Positions 45,894 through 54,291 of a stretch of 64,000 nucleotides of DNA are shown here, one piece after another. Position numbers and translations under genes: made by a program. Under the pieces are notes generated by a model. It was not told the origin of the DNA, did no database searches, and was given only the letters and a program-made list of their open reading frames with translations. Numbering within the stretch: position 1 is the first letter of the stretch; every line of letters begins with the position of its first letter. The stretch is taken from contig NZ_BMUI01000013.1 in the NCBI RefSeq assembly GCF_014650115.1, forward strand, positions 62,001 to 126,000, read 5' to 3'. This DNA is from Streptomyces olivaceoviridis (lineage in GTDB: Bacteria; Actinomycetota; Actinomycetes; Streptomycetales; Streptomycetaceae).

Positions 45894-46289
45894 TCACAGG
45901 CTCCAGCCGCGCAGCTCCCGCGCGATGTCGTCGACGCTCGCGGAGCCGTCCTTGACCAGCCGTGCCAGGTCCCGGACCTGCTCGGGTGTGGTGGCGATCT
46001 TCTCGCCGCTGGCGACCAGATAGGCGTAGGCGACCGCCGAGGCGAACAGTGCGTTGGCCCGTTCCAGCGCGGGGACGTGGATCAGCAGCTGGAGCAGGGA
46101 GGCGGCGCGGGCGTGCGGGGTGTCGTACACGGGCACGCCGAATATCTCGGCCCGGTGCCGGGCGACGGCGGCGACCAGGGCGCCCCAGTCGGTGACCTGC
46201 GGATCCCCCGGGGTCTTCTGTTCGGCGAGCATGAGCAGCCAGGCGAGGTCGATGCTGAGATCGTTCAAGGGATCAGCGGCGGCCTTCAC
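45894..46289 (-). CDS. Doc/Fic-like toxin with a degenerate Fic motif
   Basis: A 131-residue protein annotated in many Streptomyces as a Fic-family toxin component: LSIDLAWLLMLAEQKTPGDPQVTDWGALVAAVARH, ending LARELVK-like and ELRGWSL. Doc kinases need H-x-F-x-[D/N]-A-N-K-R; here the corresponding helix reads HVPALERANALFASA, keeping His and Asn but losing the rest. It may be inactive or have changed activity. The GTG at 46289 overlaps the antitoxin gene by 17 nt; a TTG at 46268 just after the antitoxin stop is an equally good start. Confidence 0.7.
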   Translation of the reverse strand: MKAAADPLNDLSIDLAWLLMLAEQKTPGDPQVTDWGALVAAVARHRAEIFGVPVYDTPHARAASLLQLLIHVPALERANALFASAVAYAYLVASGEKIATTPEQVRDLARLVKDGSASVDDIARELRGWSL

Positions 46290-46515
46290 CGGCGTCGGTG
46301 CCGCGGGTCTCGGTGAACTCCTCGGCGAACACGGACTCGTACTGCTTCATGAAGTCGGCGGCTGCCTCGACGAAGGTGCGGCCCGCCTCGCCGGTGTCCT
46401 GTCTGACCAGCTCCTCGATGTAGCGGTTGACGCTCATGCCGCGGGCCAGGGCGCGCTCGCGGGCGGCACGGGCGGTGCCCTCGTCCACGCGCACGTTCAG
46501 CTGGGTCTTCGCCAT
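46273..46515 (-). CDS. Ribbon-helix-helix antitoxin
   Basis: An 80-residue protein whose first half is a ribbon-helix-helix DNA-binding unit (TQLNVRVDEGTARAARERALARGMSVNRYIEELV). The second half is an acidic helix (FVEAAADFMKQYESVFAEEF) suited to binding a toxin. It precedes and overlaps the Doc-like gene, the standard antitoxin-first order, and probably represses its own promoter. Confidence 0.85.
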   Translation of the reverse strand: MAKTQLNVRVDEGTARAARERALARGMSVNRYIEELVRQDTGEAGRTFVEAAADFMKQYESVFAEEFTETRGTDAGEGRR

Positions 46516-46657
46516 GCCTCGACGCTAGCGCCGGAACGCTAGCGGCGGCAAGGGCGCACGGAAGCACGGCGCCGGGCACGGGGGTGTTCCCGGTCGGTGC
46601 GGGCCGGGGTCGGACATGATGGAAGCGACTCAAGTCAGCGCTGCCCGAGGAGAGTTC

Positions 46658-47545
46658 ATGACGCGTCCGTTCCGCTTCGGAGTCAACCTGCTCGCCTCCG
46701 CGCCCGCCGACGAGTGGCGCGCCAAGTGCCGCCGCGCCGAGGAGCTGGGGTACGACGTGATCCTCGTCCCGGACCACCTCGGCATGGTCGCGCCGTTCCC
46801 GGCGCTGGTCGCGGCGGCACAGGCGACCGAACGGCCGCGGCTCGGCACGTTCGTGCTCAACGCGGGCTTCTGGAACCCGGCACTGCTGGCCCGGGAGGTG
46901 GCGACCACCGACGCGCTGACCGGCGGCCGGCTCGAACTCGGCCTCGGCACCGGATACGTACAGGCGGAGCACGAGGCGGCCGGGCTGCCGTACGGCTCCC
47001 CGCGCGAGCGGGTGGACCACCTGGAGCGCACGGTGGCGGAGCTGGGGCGGCTGCTCGGTTCCGCGGAACACGAGCCGCGGCCCGTGCAGTGCCGGGTGCC
47101 GGTGCTGATCGGTGCCAACGGAGACCGGATGCTGCGCCTGACCGCCGCCCACGCGGACATCGCGGCCTTCACCGGGGCCCGGCCGGGCAGGACGCCCGGC
47201 ACGCTGGATCCGCTGGGTGCCGAGGAACTGGACGAGCGGGTGGCCCGCTACCGCGCGCTGGCGGCGGACCGGGCGGCGCCCGCCGAGCTGAACCTGCTGG
47301 TCCAGGCCGTGGCCGTCACCGACGACCCCGAGCCGGTGCTGGGGCCGCTGCTGGAGCGGCGGCCCGACCTGACCGTGGACCAGGTGCTGGCGCTGCCCCT
47401 CGTGCTGGTCGGCCCCCTTCAGGAGGTCGTGGCGAAGGCGCGGGCCCAGCGGGAGCGGTTCGGGTTCTCGTACCTGACCGTGCTGGAGCCCTTCATGGAG
47501 GCGTTCGCGCCGGTGATGGAACGGCTGCGCGCGGAGTCCGCATGA
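46658..47545 (+). CDS. LLM-class F420-dependent oxidoreductase
   Basis: A 295-residue luciferase-like TIM-barrel enzyme of the TIGR03621 type: FRFGVNLLASAPADEWRAKCRRAEELGYDVILVPDHLG, LGTFVLNAGFWNPALLAREVATTDALTGGRLELGLGTGY (read in parts), and VPVLIGANGDRMLRL. It probably uses F420 to oxidise or reduce an unknown substrate in the cytoplasm. I chose the ATG at 46658, with GAGGAG upstream; an earlier in-frame ATG (46616) lacks a ribosome site. Confidence 0.88.
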   Translation: MTRPFRFGVNLLASAPADEWRAKCRRAEELGYDVILVPDHLGMVAPFPALVAAAQATERPRLGTFVLNAGFWNPALLAREVATTDALTGGRLELGLGTGYVQAEHEAAGLPYGSPRERVDHLERTVAELGRLLGSAEHEPRPVQCRVPVLIGANGDRMLRLTAAHADIAAFTGARPGRTPGTLDPLGAEELDERVARYRALAADRAAPAELNLLVQAVAVTDDPEPVLGPLLERRPDLTVDQVLALPLVLVGPLQEVVAKARAQRERFGFSYLTVLEPFMEAFAPVMERLRAESA

Positions 47546-47590
47546 CGGAATCCGGGGCGGCGCGCGGACGGTCCCGATCATGATGAGCGC

Positions 47591-48016
47591 ATGACTGATC
47601 TGCGTCTGCGCACCGCCGGGTCCGACGATCTCGACGCCGTCCTCGCGTTCTGGAGGACGGCCGCCGAGGGCGCCAGCATCAGCGACGACCGCGCCGGGGT
47701 GGAGCGGCTGACCGACCGCGACCCGGAGGCCCTGATCCTCGCCGAACAGGACGGCGAGCTGGTCGGCACGGTGATCGCCGGCTTCGACGGCTGGCGGTGC
47801 CATCTGTACCGGCTCGCGGTGCACCCGGAGCGGCGGCGGCAGGGCATCGCCTCTGCGCTGCTGGCCGCCGCCGAGGAGCGGTTCGTACGGCTCGGGGGGC
47901 GGCGCGCGGACGCGATGGTGCTGGTCCGCAACGCGACCGCGCACCACGCCTGGGGTGCGGCCGGGTACGGGCCTGAGGAGCACTGGCGGCGCTGGGTGAA
48001 GCCGCTCACGGACTGA
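47591..48016 (+). CDS. GNAT-family N-acetyltransferase
   Basis: A 141-residue acetyltransferase with LRTAGSDDLDAVLAFWRTA, the beta4 stretch GTVIAGFDGWRCHLYRLAVHPERRRQGIAS (the R/Q-x-x-G-x-G/A acetyl-CoA site, RRQGIA), and a C-terminal GAAGYGPEEHW. It resembles RimI-like enzymes; the substrate is unknown. It follows the F420 enzyme by 45 nt on the same strand and may be transcribed with it. Confidence 0.88.
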   Translation: MTDLRLRTAGSDDLDAVLAFWRTAAEGASISDDRAGVERLTDRDPEALILAEQDGELVGTVIAGFDGWRCHLYRLAVHPERRRQGIASALLAAAEERFVRLGGRRADAMVLVRNATAHHAWGAAGYGPEEHWRRWVKPLTD

Positions 48017-48094
48017 GATCGAAAAGCTTCTTTGCTCATCCTTTACGCTTGAGGGAGCACTCGGCCCTCTATGAAAGGTTGTGAGCGTCCGCCC

Positions 48095-48172
48095 ATGGGC
48101 GAGCCTCCCAGTCCGCGATACCGCGCGTTCTCCCGAACCCTGTCCGATCCTGGGACGGGGGTGACCCGATGA
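48095..48172 (+). CDS. Possible 25-codon upstream ORF coupled to the CNNM gene
   Basis: A short frame (MGEPPSPRYRAFSRTLSD..., 25 residues) ends TGA overlapping the next gene's ATG (ATGA). Its ATG sits in the 12-bp palindrome CGCCCATGGGCG. The only ribosome-like site is GAAAGG about 18 nt upstream, so translation is uncertain; it could be a leader peptide or just a structured leader. Confidence 0.3.
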   Translation: MGEPPSPRYRAFSRTLSDPGTGVTR

Positions 48173-49617
48173 CCGAAGTGCTCCTCCTTCTGGTGGCGAT
48201 CCTGCTGTCGCTGGCCTGCGGCGCCTTCGTGGCGGCGGAGTTCTCGCTGACCACGGTGGAACGCGGCGAGCTGGAGCGGGCCGCCGCGCGTGGCGAGCGG
48301 GGCGCCGCCGGCGCCCTGAAGGCCGTACGGAACCTGACCTTCCAGCTGTCCGGCGCGCAGCTCGGCATCACCGTCACCAACCTGGTGGTCGGCATGCTCG
48401 CCGAGCCGTCGATCGCCAAACTGCTCGCCGGGCCGTTCCAGGCGGCGGGTCTGTCACGGACCACGGCGAGCTCGGCCGCGCTGGTCCTGGGCACGGCCCT
48501 GTCGACGGTGGTCCTGATGGTCGTCGGCGAGCTGGTGCCCAAGAACTGGGCGATCTCCTCGCCCCTGACCATGGCCAGGCGGGTCGGCAACGCCCAGCGC
48601 CTGTTCAGCGCCGCCTTCCGTCCCTTCATCACCCACCTGAACAACACCGCCAACCGCTTCGTGCGCCGGCTCGGCATCGAGCCCGCTGAAGAGCTGGCCT
48701 CCGCGCGCGGGCCGCAGGAGCTGGCCGCCCTCGCCCGGCACTCCGCCAAGGAGGGCGCCCTGGAGGCGGACACCGCCGAGCTGTTCGTCCGGACGCTGAA
48801 CCTGGCCGACCTCACCGCCGAGAACGTGATGACCCCGCGCGTCCAGGTCGTCGCCCTGGACACCCAGGCGACCTGCGAGGACGTGGCCAACGCCACCCGG
48901 GCGACCGGCCTGAGCCGGTTCCCGGTCTACCGGGGCAACCTGGACTCGGTCGTCGGCACCGCCCACATCAAGGACGTGCTGGCCGTCCCCGCCGACCAGC
49001 GGCGCCACCGCACCGTCGCCCAGGTGATGCGCGAGCCGCTGCTGGTGCCCGAGTCCCTGACCGTCGACCGGCTGCTGGACCGGCTCGGCGGCAGGCGCAC
49101 CATGGCCGTCGTCATCGACGAGTACGGCGGTACGGCCGGGGTCGCCACCCTGGAGGACATCGTGGAGGAGGTCGTCGGCGAGGTGCGGGACGAGCACGAC
49201 CCGCACGAGACGCCCGACCTCGCCCCCGCCGGCGCGGACGAGCGGGGCCGGGCCCTGTACGCGGCGGACGGCGCCGCCCGCACCGACCAGCTCGCGCGCG
49301 TGGGACTGCGCGTGCCCGAGGGCCCGTACGAGACCCTGGCCGGACTGGTCGCCACCGAGCTGGGCCGGATACCCGCCGCCGGGGACAGCGTCGAGGTGGC
49401 CGGCTGGCTGCTGGACGTCGTCGACGCCTCGGGCCGCCGGGCCGCCCGCGTGCTGATGCACGCGCCGCTGGACGACGAACGCCCCGTCGGACCCGACCGG
49501 ACCGATCGCACCAGGGGACGCCGGACCGAGGAGCGCCGCGGGACCGGAGGGAACCGCGGGAACGAAGGACGCCGTGGGACCGACGGGCACCGCGGAACGC
49601 GGGAGGGGACGCGATGA
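48169..49617 (+). CDS. CNNM/CBS membrane protein (HlyC/CorC, hemolysin-like), first of pair
   Basis: A 482-residue protein: a CNNM membrane domain (LLLLVAILLSLACGAFVAAEFSLTTVE, LGITVTNLVVGMLAEPSI, VVLMVVGELVPKNWAI), two CBS repeats (VMTPRVQVVALDT..., VMREPLLVPESLTVDRLLD with VIDEYGGTAGVATLEDIVEEVVGE), and a C-terminal CorC_HlyC domain (GLRVPEGPYETLAG). It ends in a 35-residue Arg/Gly/Thr-rich repetitive tail (RRGTxGNRGxEG type). The family handles Mg2+/divalent cations at the membrane. Its stop overlaps the second CNNM gene (ATGA). Confidence 0.92.
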   Translation: MTEVLLLLVAILLSLACGAFVAAEFSLTTVERGELERAAARGERGAAGALKAVRNLTFQLSGAQLGITVTNLVVGMLAEPSIAKLLAGPFQAAGLSRTTASSAALVLGTALSTVVLMVVGELVPKNWAISSPLTMARRVGNAQRLFSAAFRPFITHLNNTANRFVRRLGIEPAEELASARGPQELAALARHSAKEGALEADTAELFVRTLNLADLTAENVMTPRVQVVALDTQATCEDVANATRATGLSRFPVYRGNLDSVVGTAHIKDVLAVPADQRRHRTVAQVMREPLLVPESLTVDRLLDRLGGRRTMAVVIDEYGGTAGVATLEDIVEEVVGEVRDEHDPHETPDLAPAGADERGRALYAADGAARTDQLARVGLRVPEGPYETLAGLVATELGRIPAAGDSVEVAGWLLDVVDASGRRAARVLMHAPLDDERPVGPDRTDRTRGRRTEERRGTGGNRGNEGRRGTDGHRGTREGTR

Positions 49618-50633
49618 CCGCCGTACAGTTGCTGATCGGTCTGACGACCCTCGTCGTCAACGCCTTCTTCGTCGGCGCCGAGTTCGCGCTGATCTCCGTG
49701 CGCCGCTCGCAGATCGAGCCGCTGGCCCAGGAGGGCGACCGGCGCGCGCGGAGCGTGCTGTGGGGTCTGGAGCACGTGTCCGCGCTGCTGGCCGCCGCCC
49801 AGCTCGGCATCACGCTGTGCACGCTGGTCCTGGGCGTGGTCGCCGAGCCGGCCATCGCGCATCTGCTGGAACCGGTGTTCCACGCGGTGGGCGTGCCCAC
49901 GAGCGCGGGTCACGCGGTGTCCTTCGTGATCGCGCTGAGCCTCGCGACCTATCTGCACATGCTGCTGGGCGAGATGGTGCCCAAGAACATCGCGCTCGCC
50001 GAACCGGTGCGCAGCGCGCTGCTGCTCGGCCCGCCGCTGGTCGCGCTGTCCCGGGCGCTGCGTCCGGTGATCTTCGCGATCAACGCCTTCGCGAACGGGC
50101 TGCTGAAACTGCTGCGCGTGGAGGCGAAGGACGAGGTCGCGGCGACCTTCACGGACGCCGAGCTGGCCGAGATCGTCAAGGACGCCAGCGAGGCCGGCCT
50201 GATCGACGACCGGGCGCAGGAGCGGTTGCACGACGCGCTGGAGCTGGGCAGCCGGCCGGTGCGCGACGTGGTCGTACCGCTGCAACGCGTCGTCTACGCG
50301 CGCGTGGGCGTCACGCCGGAGCAGTTGGAGCGGCTGTCGGCCGAGTCGGGGTTCTCCCGCTTCCCGGTGGTCGACACCGGCCGCCGGATCGTGGGCTACC
50401 TGCACGTCAAGGACGCGCTGGACGCCTCGCCGCGGGACCTGCCGTTCCGCCTGGGCGACATGCGGCCCATCGCCCGCGTCCGCGAGAGCACCCCGCTGGA
50501 CGACGTCCTCACCGCGATGCGCGGCAGCCGCACCCACCTGGCAGCCGTCCTGGGCGAGGACGGCCGGCTGGCGGGCCTGGTGACGATGGAGGACGTGCTC
50601 CGACAACTGTTCGGCCAGCCGGTGCAGGGGTGA
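49614..50633 (+). CDS. CNNM/CBS membrane protein, second of pair
   Basis: A 339-residue paralogue with the CNNM domain (LTTLVVNAFFVGAEFALISVRRSQIEPLA, LGITLCTLVLGVVAEPAI, LHMLLGEMVPKNIALAE) and a CBS pair (VRDVVVPLQRVVYARVGV, MRPIARVRESTPLDDVLTAMR, LVTMEDVLRQLFG). It lacks the C-terminal CorC_HlyC domain of its partner. Coupled pairs of a long and a short member are typical of actinomycetes and suggest a heterodimer, probably for Mg2+ or other cation transport or sensing. Confidence 0.92.
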   Translation: MTAVQLLIGLTTLVVNAFFVGAEFALISVRRSQIEPLAQEGDRRARSVLWGLEHVSALLAAAQLGITLCTLVLGVVAEPAIAHLLEPVFHAVGVPTSAGHAVSFVIALSLATYLHMLLGEMVPKNIALAEPVRSALLLGPPLVALSRALRPVIFAINAFANGLLKLLRVEAKDEVAATFTDAELAEIVKDASEAGLIDDRAQERLHDALELGSRPVRDVVVPLQRVVYARVGVTPEQLERLSAESGFSRFPVVDTGRRIVGYLHVKDALDASPRDLPFRLGDMRPIARVRESTPLDDVLTAMRGSRTHLAAVLGEDGRLAGLVTMEDVLRQLFGQPVQG

Positions 50634-50768
50634 GGGGGCGCTGACGCGGGACGGCCGCGGTGGCCCGGGGCGCGCCGGTGCCGCGGCTGCCCGAGGCTGC
50701 TGGGCCGTACGGGCGGGGCGAGCCGACCGACCGGCAGGTATTGGCCTCGGGATACCATCTCTGTCGCC

Positions 50769-51557
50769 ATGCAGACGAACCCCACACCTCCGCCGTACAC
50801 CAGCCTCGTCGCGGTCGGCGACTCCTTCACCGAGGGCATGTCGGATCTGCTGCCCGACGGCTCCTACCGCGGCTGGGCCGACGTGCTCGCCGCGCGGTTG
50901 TCCGCCCGCACGCCCGGGTTCCGGTACGCCAACCTGGCCGTGCGCGGGAAGCTGATCGGGCAGATCGTCGACGAGCAGGTGCCGGTGGCCGCGGCCATGA
51001 ACGCCGACGTCATCACCCTGGTCGGCGGGCTGAACGACACCCTGCGCCCCAAGTGCGACATGGGCCGGGTCCGGGGCCTGCTCACCGAGGCCGTGGAGCG
51101 GCTCGCGCCGTCCTGCAAGCAGTTGGTGCTGATGCGCAGCCCCGGCCGCCAGGGCCCGGTGCTGGAGCGGTTCCGGCCGCGCATGGAGGAGCTGTTCGCC
51201 TGCGTGGACGAGCTGGCCGACAAGCACGGCGCCCTGGTGGTCGACCTGTACGGGGCGCCCGCGCTGGCCGACCCGCGGCTGTGGGACGTGGACCGGCTGC
51301 ATCTGACGGCGGAGGGACACCGCCGGGTCGCCGAGGCGGTGTGGCAGACGCTCGGGTACGACGCCGAGGACACCGAGTGGCACGTGCCGATGGCGGCGAC
51401 GGCCCCGCCGGGCTGGGTCACGCGCCGGGCCGCGGACGTCCGGTTCGCCCGGCAGCACCTGCTGCCGTGGATAGGCCGGCGCCTGACCGGCCGCTCCTCG
51501 GGCGACGGCCTCCCGCCGAAGCGGGCGGAGCTGCTGCCGTACGAGGGCCAGGCGTAG
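50769..51557 (+). CDS. SGNH/GDSL-type hydrolase
   Basis: A 262-residue esterase-like protein with the SGNH blocks: Ser in VAVGDSFTEGMSD, Gly in NLAVRGKLIGQI, Asn in LVGGLNDTLRP and the Asp/His pair in DRLHLTAEGHRRVAE. There is no signal peptide, so it is cytoplasmic. The extended C-terminus (WHVPMAATAPPGWVTRRAADVRFARQHLLPWIGRRL, in parts) is characteristic of a Streptomyces subgroup of unknown substrate. A 45-codon frame after it (51569) lacks support. Confidence 0.9.
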   Translation: MQTNPTPPPYTSLVAVGDSFTEGMSDLLPDGSYRGWADVLAARLSARTPGFRYANLAVRGKLIGQIVDEQVPVAAAMNADVITLVGGLNDTLRPKCDMGRVRGLLTEAVERLAPSCKQLVLMRSPGRQGPVLERFRPRMEELFACVDELADKHGALVVDLYGAPALADPRLWDVDRLHLTAEGHRRVAEAVWQTLGYDAEDTEWHVPMAATAPPGWVTRRAADVRFARQHLLPWIGRRLTGRSSGDGLPPKRAELLPYEGQA

Positions 51558-51756
51558 CCTCCCCGGCATGACCTCGCGTGTCATCGGTGTCCGGGGCCGG
51601 ATCCACACGTTCGGTCCCCGGCCGGAACACGCGCCCGCCGGCGCGGTCCACGTCGGCCGCTCCCGGGAGAGGAAGCGGGCCGGCGCCGACGAGGTGACCG
51701 GGGTCTCGTAGCTTCCGCCGAACCCACCCATGGCGCTGGCCTGCACGAACCGCCAG

Positions 51757-51773
51757 TAGACTCTGGACACGTG
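51757..51773 (+). promoter_or_regulatory. Probable leaderless promoter of purB
   Basis: TAGACT (51757-51762) is a good -10 hexamer and stands 8 nt before the GTG start; no ribosome site intervenes. This spacing predicts transcription starting at the GTG itself. Confidence 0.5.
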
Positions 51774-53213
51774 ACTTCTGCGCCCGCCAAGCCCCGCATC
51801 CCGAACGTCCTCGCCGGACGCTACGCCTCCGCCGAGCTCGCCACGCTCTGGTCCCCCGAGCAGAAGGTGAAGCTGGAGCGTCAGCTCTGGCTCGCCGTGC
51901 TGCGGGCCCAGAAGGACCTCGGCATCGAGGTGCCCGACGAGGCGATCGCCGACTACGAGCGCGTGCTCGACACCGTCGACCTGGCCTCGATCGCCGAGCG
52001 CGAGAAGGTCACCCGGCACGATGTGAAGGCGCGGATCGAGGAGTTCAACGACCTCGCCGGGCACGAGCACGTGCACAAGGGCATGACCTCCCGCGACCTC
52101 ACGGAGAACGTCGAGCAGCTCCAGATCCGGCTCTCGCTGGAGCTGATGCGCGACCGTACGGTGGCCGTGCTGGCGCGCCTCGGCAAGCTCGCGGGCGAGT
52201 ACGCCGAGCTGGTCATGGCCGGCCGCTCGCACAACGTGGCCGCGCAGGCCACCACCCTCGGCAAGCGGTTCGCGACCGCCGCCGACGAGCTGCTCGTCGC
52301 CCACGGCCGGGTGGAGGAGCTGCTGGCCCGCTACCCGCTGCGCGGCATCAAGGGCCCGGTCGGCACCGCGCAGGACATGCTGGACCTGCTGGGCGGGGAC
52401 GCGGCGAAGCTGGCCGAGCTGGAGAACCGGATCGCACGGCACCTGGGCTTCTCGCAGGCGTTCACCTCCGTCGGCCAGGTCTACCCGCGCTCGCTGGACT
52501 ACGAGGTCGTCACCGCGCTGGTGCAGCTGGCGGCGGGGCCCTCCTCGCTGGCCAAGACGATCCGGCTGATGGCCGGGCACGAGCTGGTCACCGAGGGCTT
52601 CAAGCCGGGCCAGGTCGGTTCCTCGGCGATGCCGCACAAGATGAACACCCGCTCCTGCGAGCGTGTCAACGGCCTCATGGTCGTCCTGCGCGGCTACGCC
52701 TCGATGACCGGGGAGCTGGCGGGCGACCAGTGGAACGAGGGCGACGTGTCCTGCTCGGTGGTGCGCCGCGTCGCGCTGCCGGACGCCTTCTTCGCCCTGG
52801 ACGGCCTGCTGGAGACCTTCCTGACCGTCCTCGACGAGTTCGGCGCCTTCCCGGCCGTCATCGCCCGTGAGCTGGACCGCTACCTGCCGTTCCTGGCCAC
52901 CACCAAGGTGCTCATGGGCGCCGTGCGGGCCGGGGTCGGCCGTGAGGTCGCGCACGAGGCGATCAAGGAGAACGCCGTGGCCACCGCACTCGCGATGCGC
53001 GAGCAGGGCGCCGAGCGCAACGACCTGCTCGACAAGCTCGCCGCCGACGAGCGGCTGCCGCTCGACCGCGCGCAGCTGGCCGCGCTGATGGCCGACAAGC
53101 TCTCCTTCACCGGCGCCGCCGCCGACCAGGTCGGTGTGGTCCTCGGCCGGATCGAGGAGATCGTCAAGCAGCACCCGGAGGCCGCCGGCTACACCCCCGG
53201 AGCGATCCTCTGA
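51771..53213 (+). CDS. purB: Adenylosuccinate lyase
   Basis: This enzyme splits SAICAR and adenylosuccinate, releasing fumarate, in purine synthesis. The 480-residue protein shows RYASAELATLWSPEQKVKLER, KVTRHDVKARIEEF, GHEHVHKGMTSRDLTENVEQ, the catalytic His in AGRSHNVAAQATTLGKR, and the fumarase-superfamily signature GSSAMPHKMN. The GTG start has no ribosome site and appears to be leaderless. A DNA repair gene follows directly. Confidence 0.97.
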   Translation: MTSAPAKPRIPNVLAGRYASAELATLWSPEQKVKLERQLWLAVLRAQKDLGIEVPDEAIADYERVLDTVDLASIAEREKVTRHDVKARIEEFNDLAGHEHVHKGMTSRDLTENVEQLQIRLSLELMRDRTVAVLARLGKLAGEYAELVMAGRSHNVAAQATTLGKRFATAADELLVAHGRVEELLARYPLRGIKGPVGTAQDMLDLLGGDAAKLAELENRIARHLGFSQAFTSVGQVYPRSLDYEVVTALVQLAAGPSSLAKTIRLMAGHELVTEGFKPGQVGSSAMPHKMNTRSCERVNGLMVVLRGYASMTGELAGDQWNEGDVSCSVVRRVALPDAFFALDGLLETFLTVLDEFGAFPAVIARELDRYLPFLATTKVLMGAVRAGVGREVAHEAIKENAVATALAMREQGAERNDLLDKLAADERLPLDRAQLAALMADKLSFTGAAADQVGVVLGRIEEIVKQHPEAAGYTPGAIL

Positions 53214-53311
53214 CCGGCGCACCCCGCACACCGCGCACACCGCACTCACCGCGCTCACCGCGCTTCACCAAGGCGGAGCTGGAGGCCGCCCGGGACCGTC
53301 TCGTCCCGGAC

Positions 53312-53842
53312 GTGGTCGCGGACGGCCTCCGGGTGCTGTTCTGCGGCATCAACCCGGGGCTGATGACGGCCGCGACCGGCCACCACTTCGCCCGTCCCGG
53401 CAACCGGTTCTGGCCGGTGCTGCACCTGTCCGGCTTCACGCCCCGGCTGCTGAAGCCGGCCGAGCAGCGGGAGTTGCTCTCGTACGGCCTCGGCATCACC
53501 AACGTGGTGGCGCGGGCGACCGCGCGGGCCGACGAGCTGACCGCCGAGGAGTACGTCGAGGGCGGGCGGCTGCTGACCGAGAAGGTGACGCGGCTGCGGC
53601 CGAGGTGGCTGGCCGTGGTCGGTGTGACCGCGTACCGGGCCGCCTTCGGTGACCGCACGGCCCAGGTCGGTCCCCAGGAGCGGACGATCGGGGACACCCG
53701 GGTGTGGGTGCTGCCCAACCCCAGCGGGCTGAACGCGCACTGGACGGCGGCGACGATGGCGCAGGAGTTCGCCCGGCTGCGGGAGGCGGCGGGCGCGCCG
53801 GATCAGGGCGGGTCGGTCTCCGTCACTATCCCGAGCAGCTGA
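53312..53842 (+). CDS. mug: G/U mismatch-specific uracil-DNA glycosylase (Mug)
   Basis: It removes uracil or thymine mispaired with guanine. The 176-residue form beginning at GTG 53312 matches E. coli Mug almost end to end: VADGLRVLFCGINPGL (catalytic Asn in GINPG), HHFARPGNRFWPVLH, LSYGLGITNVVARAT, VGVTAYRAAFG and VLPNPSGLNAHW. The same frame is open back to a CTG overlapping the purB stop and encodes RFTKAELEAARDRLVPDV, which looks like real protein. The true start may be that CTG at 53210, or one that I cannot see. Confidence 0.85.
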   Translation: MVADGLRVLFCGINPGLMTAATGHHFARPGNRFWPVLHLSGFTPRLLKPAEQRELLSYGLGITNVVARATARADELTAEEYVEGGRLLTEKVTRLRPRWLAVVGVTAYRAAFGDRTAQVGPQERTIGDTRVWVLPNPSGLNAHWTAATMAQEFARLREAAGAPDQGGSVSVTIPSS

Positions 53843-54246
53843 AACGGCAGTTCCTTGTCCCACTGGGACACACCGAGGGCGATCCAGCGGCCCGTCTCCG
53901 GCACCCGCCACAGGTGGACGTCGGGGACGTGACCGCTGAGCCCGGCCCAGGGCTCCGCGATGTCCTCGCCCGCCATCGTCCGGTCGAACGAGCTGTACAG
54001 GCTGATGTGCTGCGGTGGGCCCCACCGCTCCCCGAGCCGCTCCGCGAGGCCGTCCCGGTCGGCCTCGTACTGTGCCTCCGTCTCCTCCCGTTCGCTGCCG
54101 TCGCCCTCCCAGAACTCCTCGCTCGTCTGTAAAGCGGCTATGTGGTAGCCGGGCCCGCTCTCGCCGTGCTCCGTCCTGCCGTATGCCGACGGGAACTCCC
54201 GGGCGCACAGCAGGTCGATGAGGGTCAGGCACTTCGCGATGTCCAT
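53803..54246 (-). CDS. Conserved hypothetical protein
   Basis: A 147-residue protein with DIAKCLTLIDLLCAREFPSAYGRTEHGESG, an acidic middle (SEEFWEGDGSEREETEAQYEADRD) and a well-composed C-terminus (SGHVPDVHLWRVPETGRWIALGVSQWDKELPFQLL). I do not recognise the family; the Trp-rich end resembles small Streptomyces proteins of unknown function. The ATG at 54246 lacks a clear ribosome site; a GTG at 54276 is the other option. Its 3' end overlaps mug by 40 nt in convergent orientation. Confidence 0.65.
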   Translation of the reverse strand: MDIAKCLTLIDLLCAREFPSAYGRTEHGESGPGYHIAALQTSEEFWEGDGSEREETEAQYEADRDGLAERLGERWGPPQHISLYSSFDRTMAGEDIAEPWAGLSGHVPDVHLWRVPETGRWIALGVSQWDKELPFQLLGIVTETDPP

Positions 54247-54291
54247 GGGATCCAGTAAAGCGGGGGCCACTGACAATTGGCGGTGCGTCAG

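Noticed and set aside
51569..51709. Small plus-strand ORF (MTSRVIGVRG...) after the SGNH hydrolase
   Set aside because: No ribosome site, no family, and the sequence turns into Arg/Gly-rich text; could be a fragment but I cannot support it.
48927..53258. Minus-strand frame of 1443 codons across CNNM, SGNH and purB genes
   Set aside because: It crosses several well-supported plus-strand genes, has no domain and is Arg/Gln/Gly-rich, a typical shadow frame.
53134..53652. Alternative frame overlapping the end of purB and mug
   Set aside because: Mug motifs (GINPG, NPSGLN) are all in the other frame.
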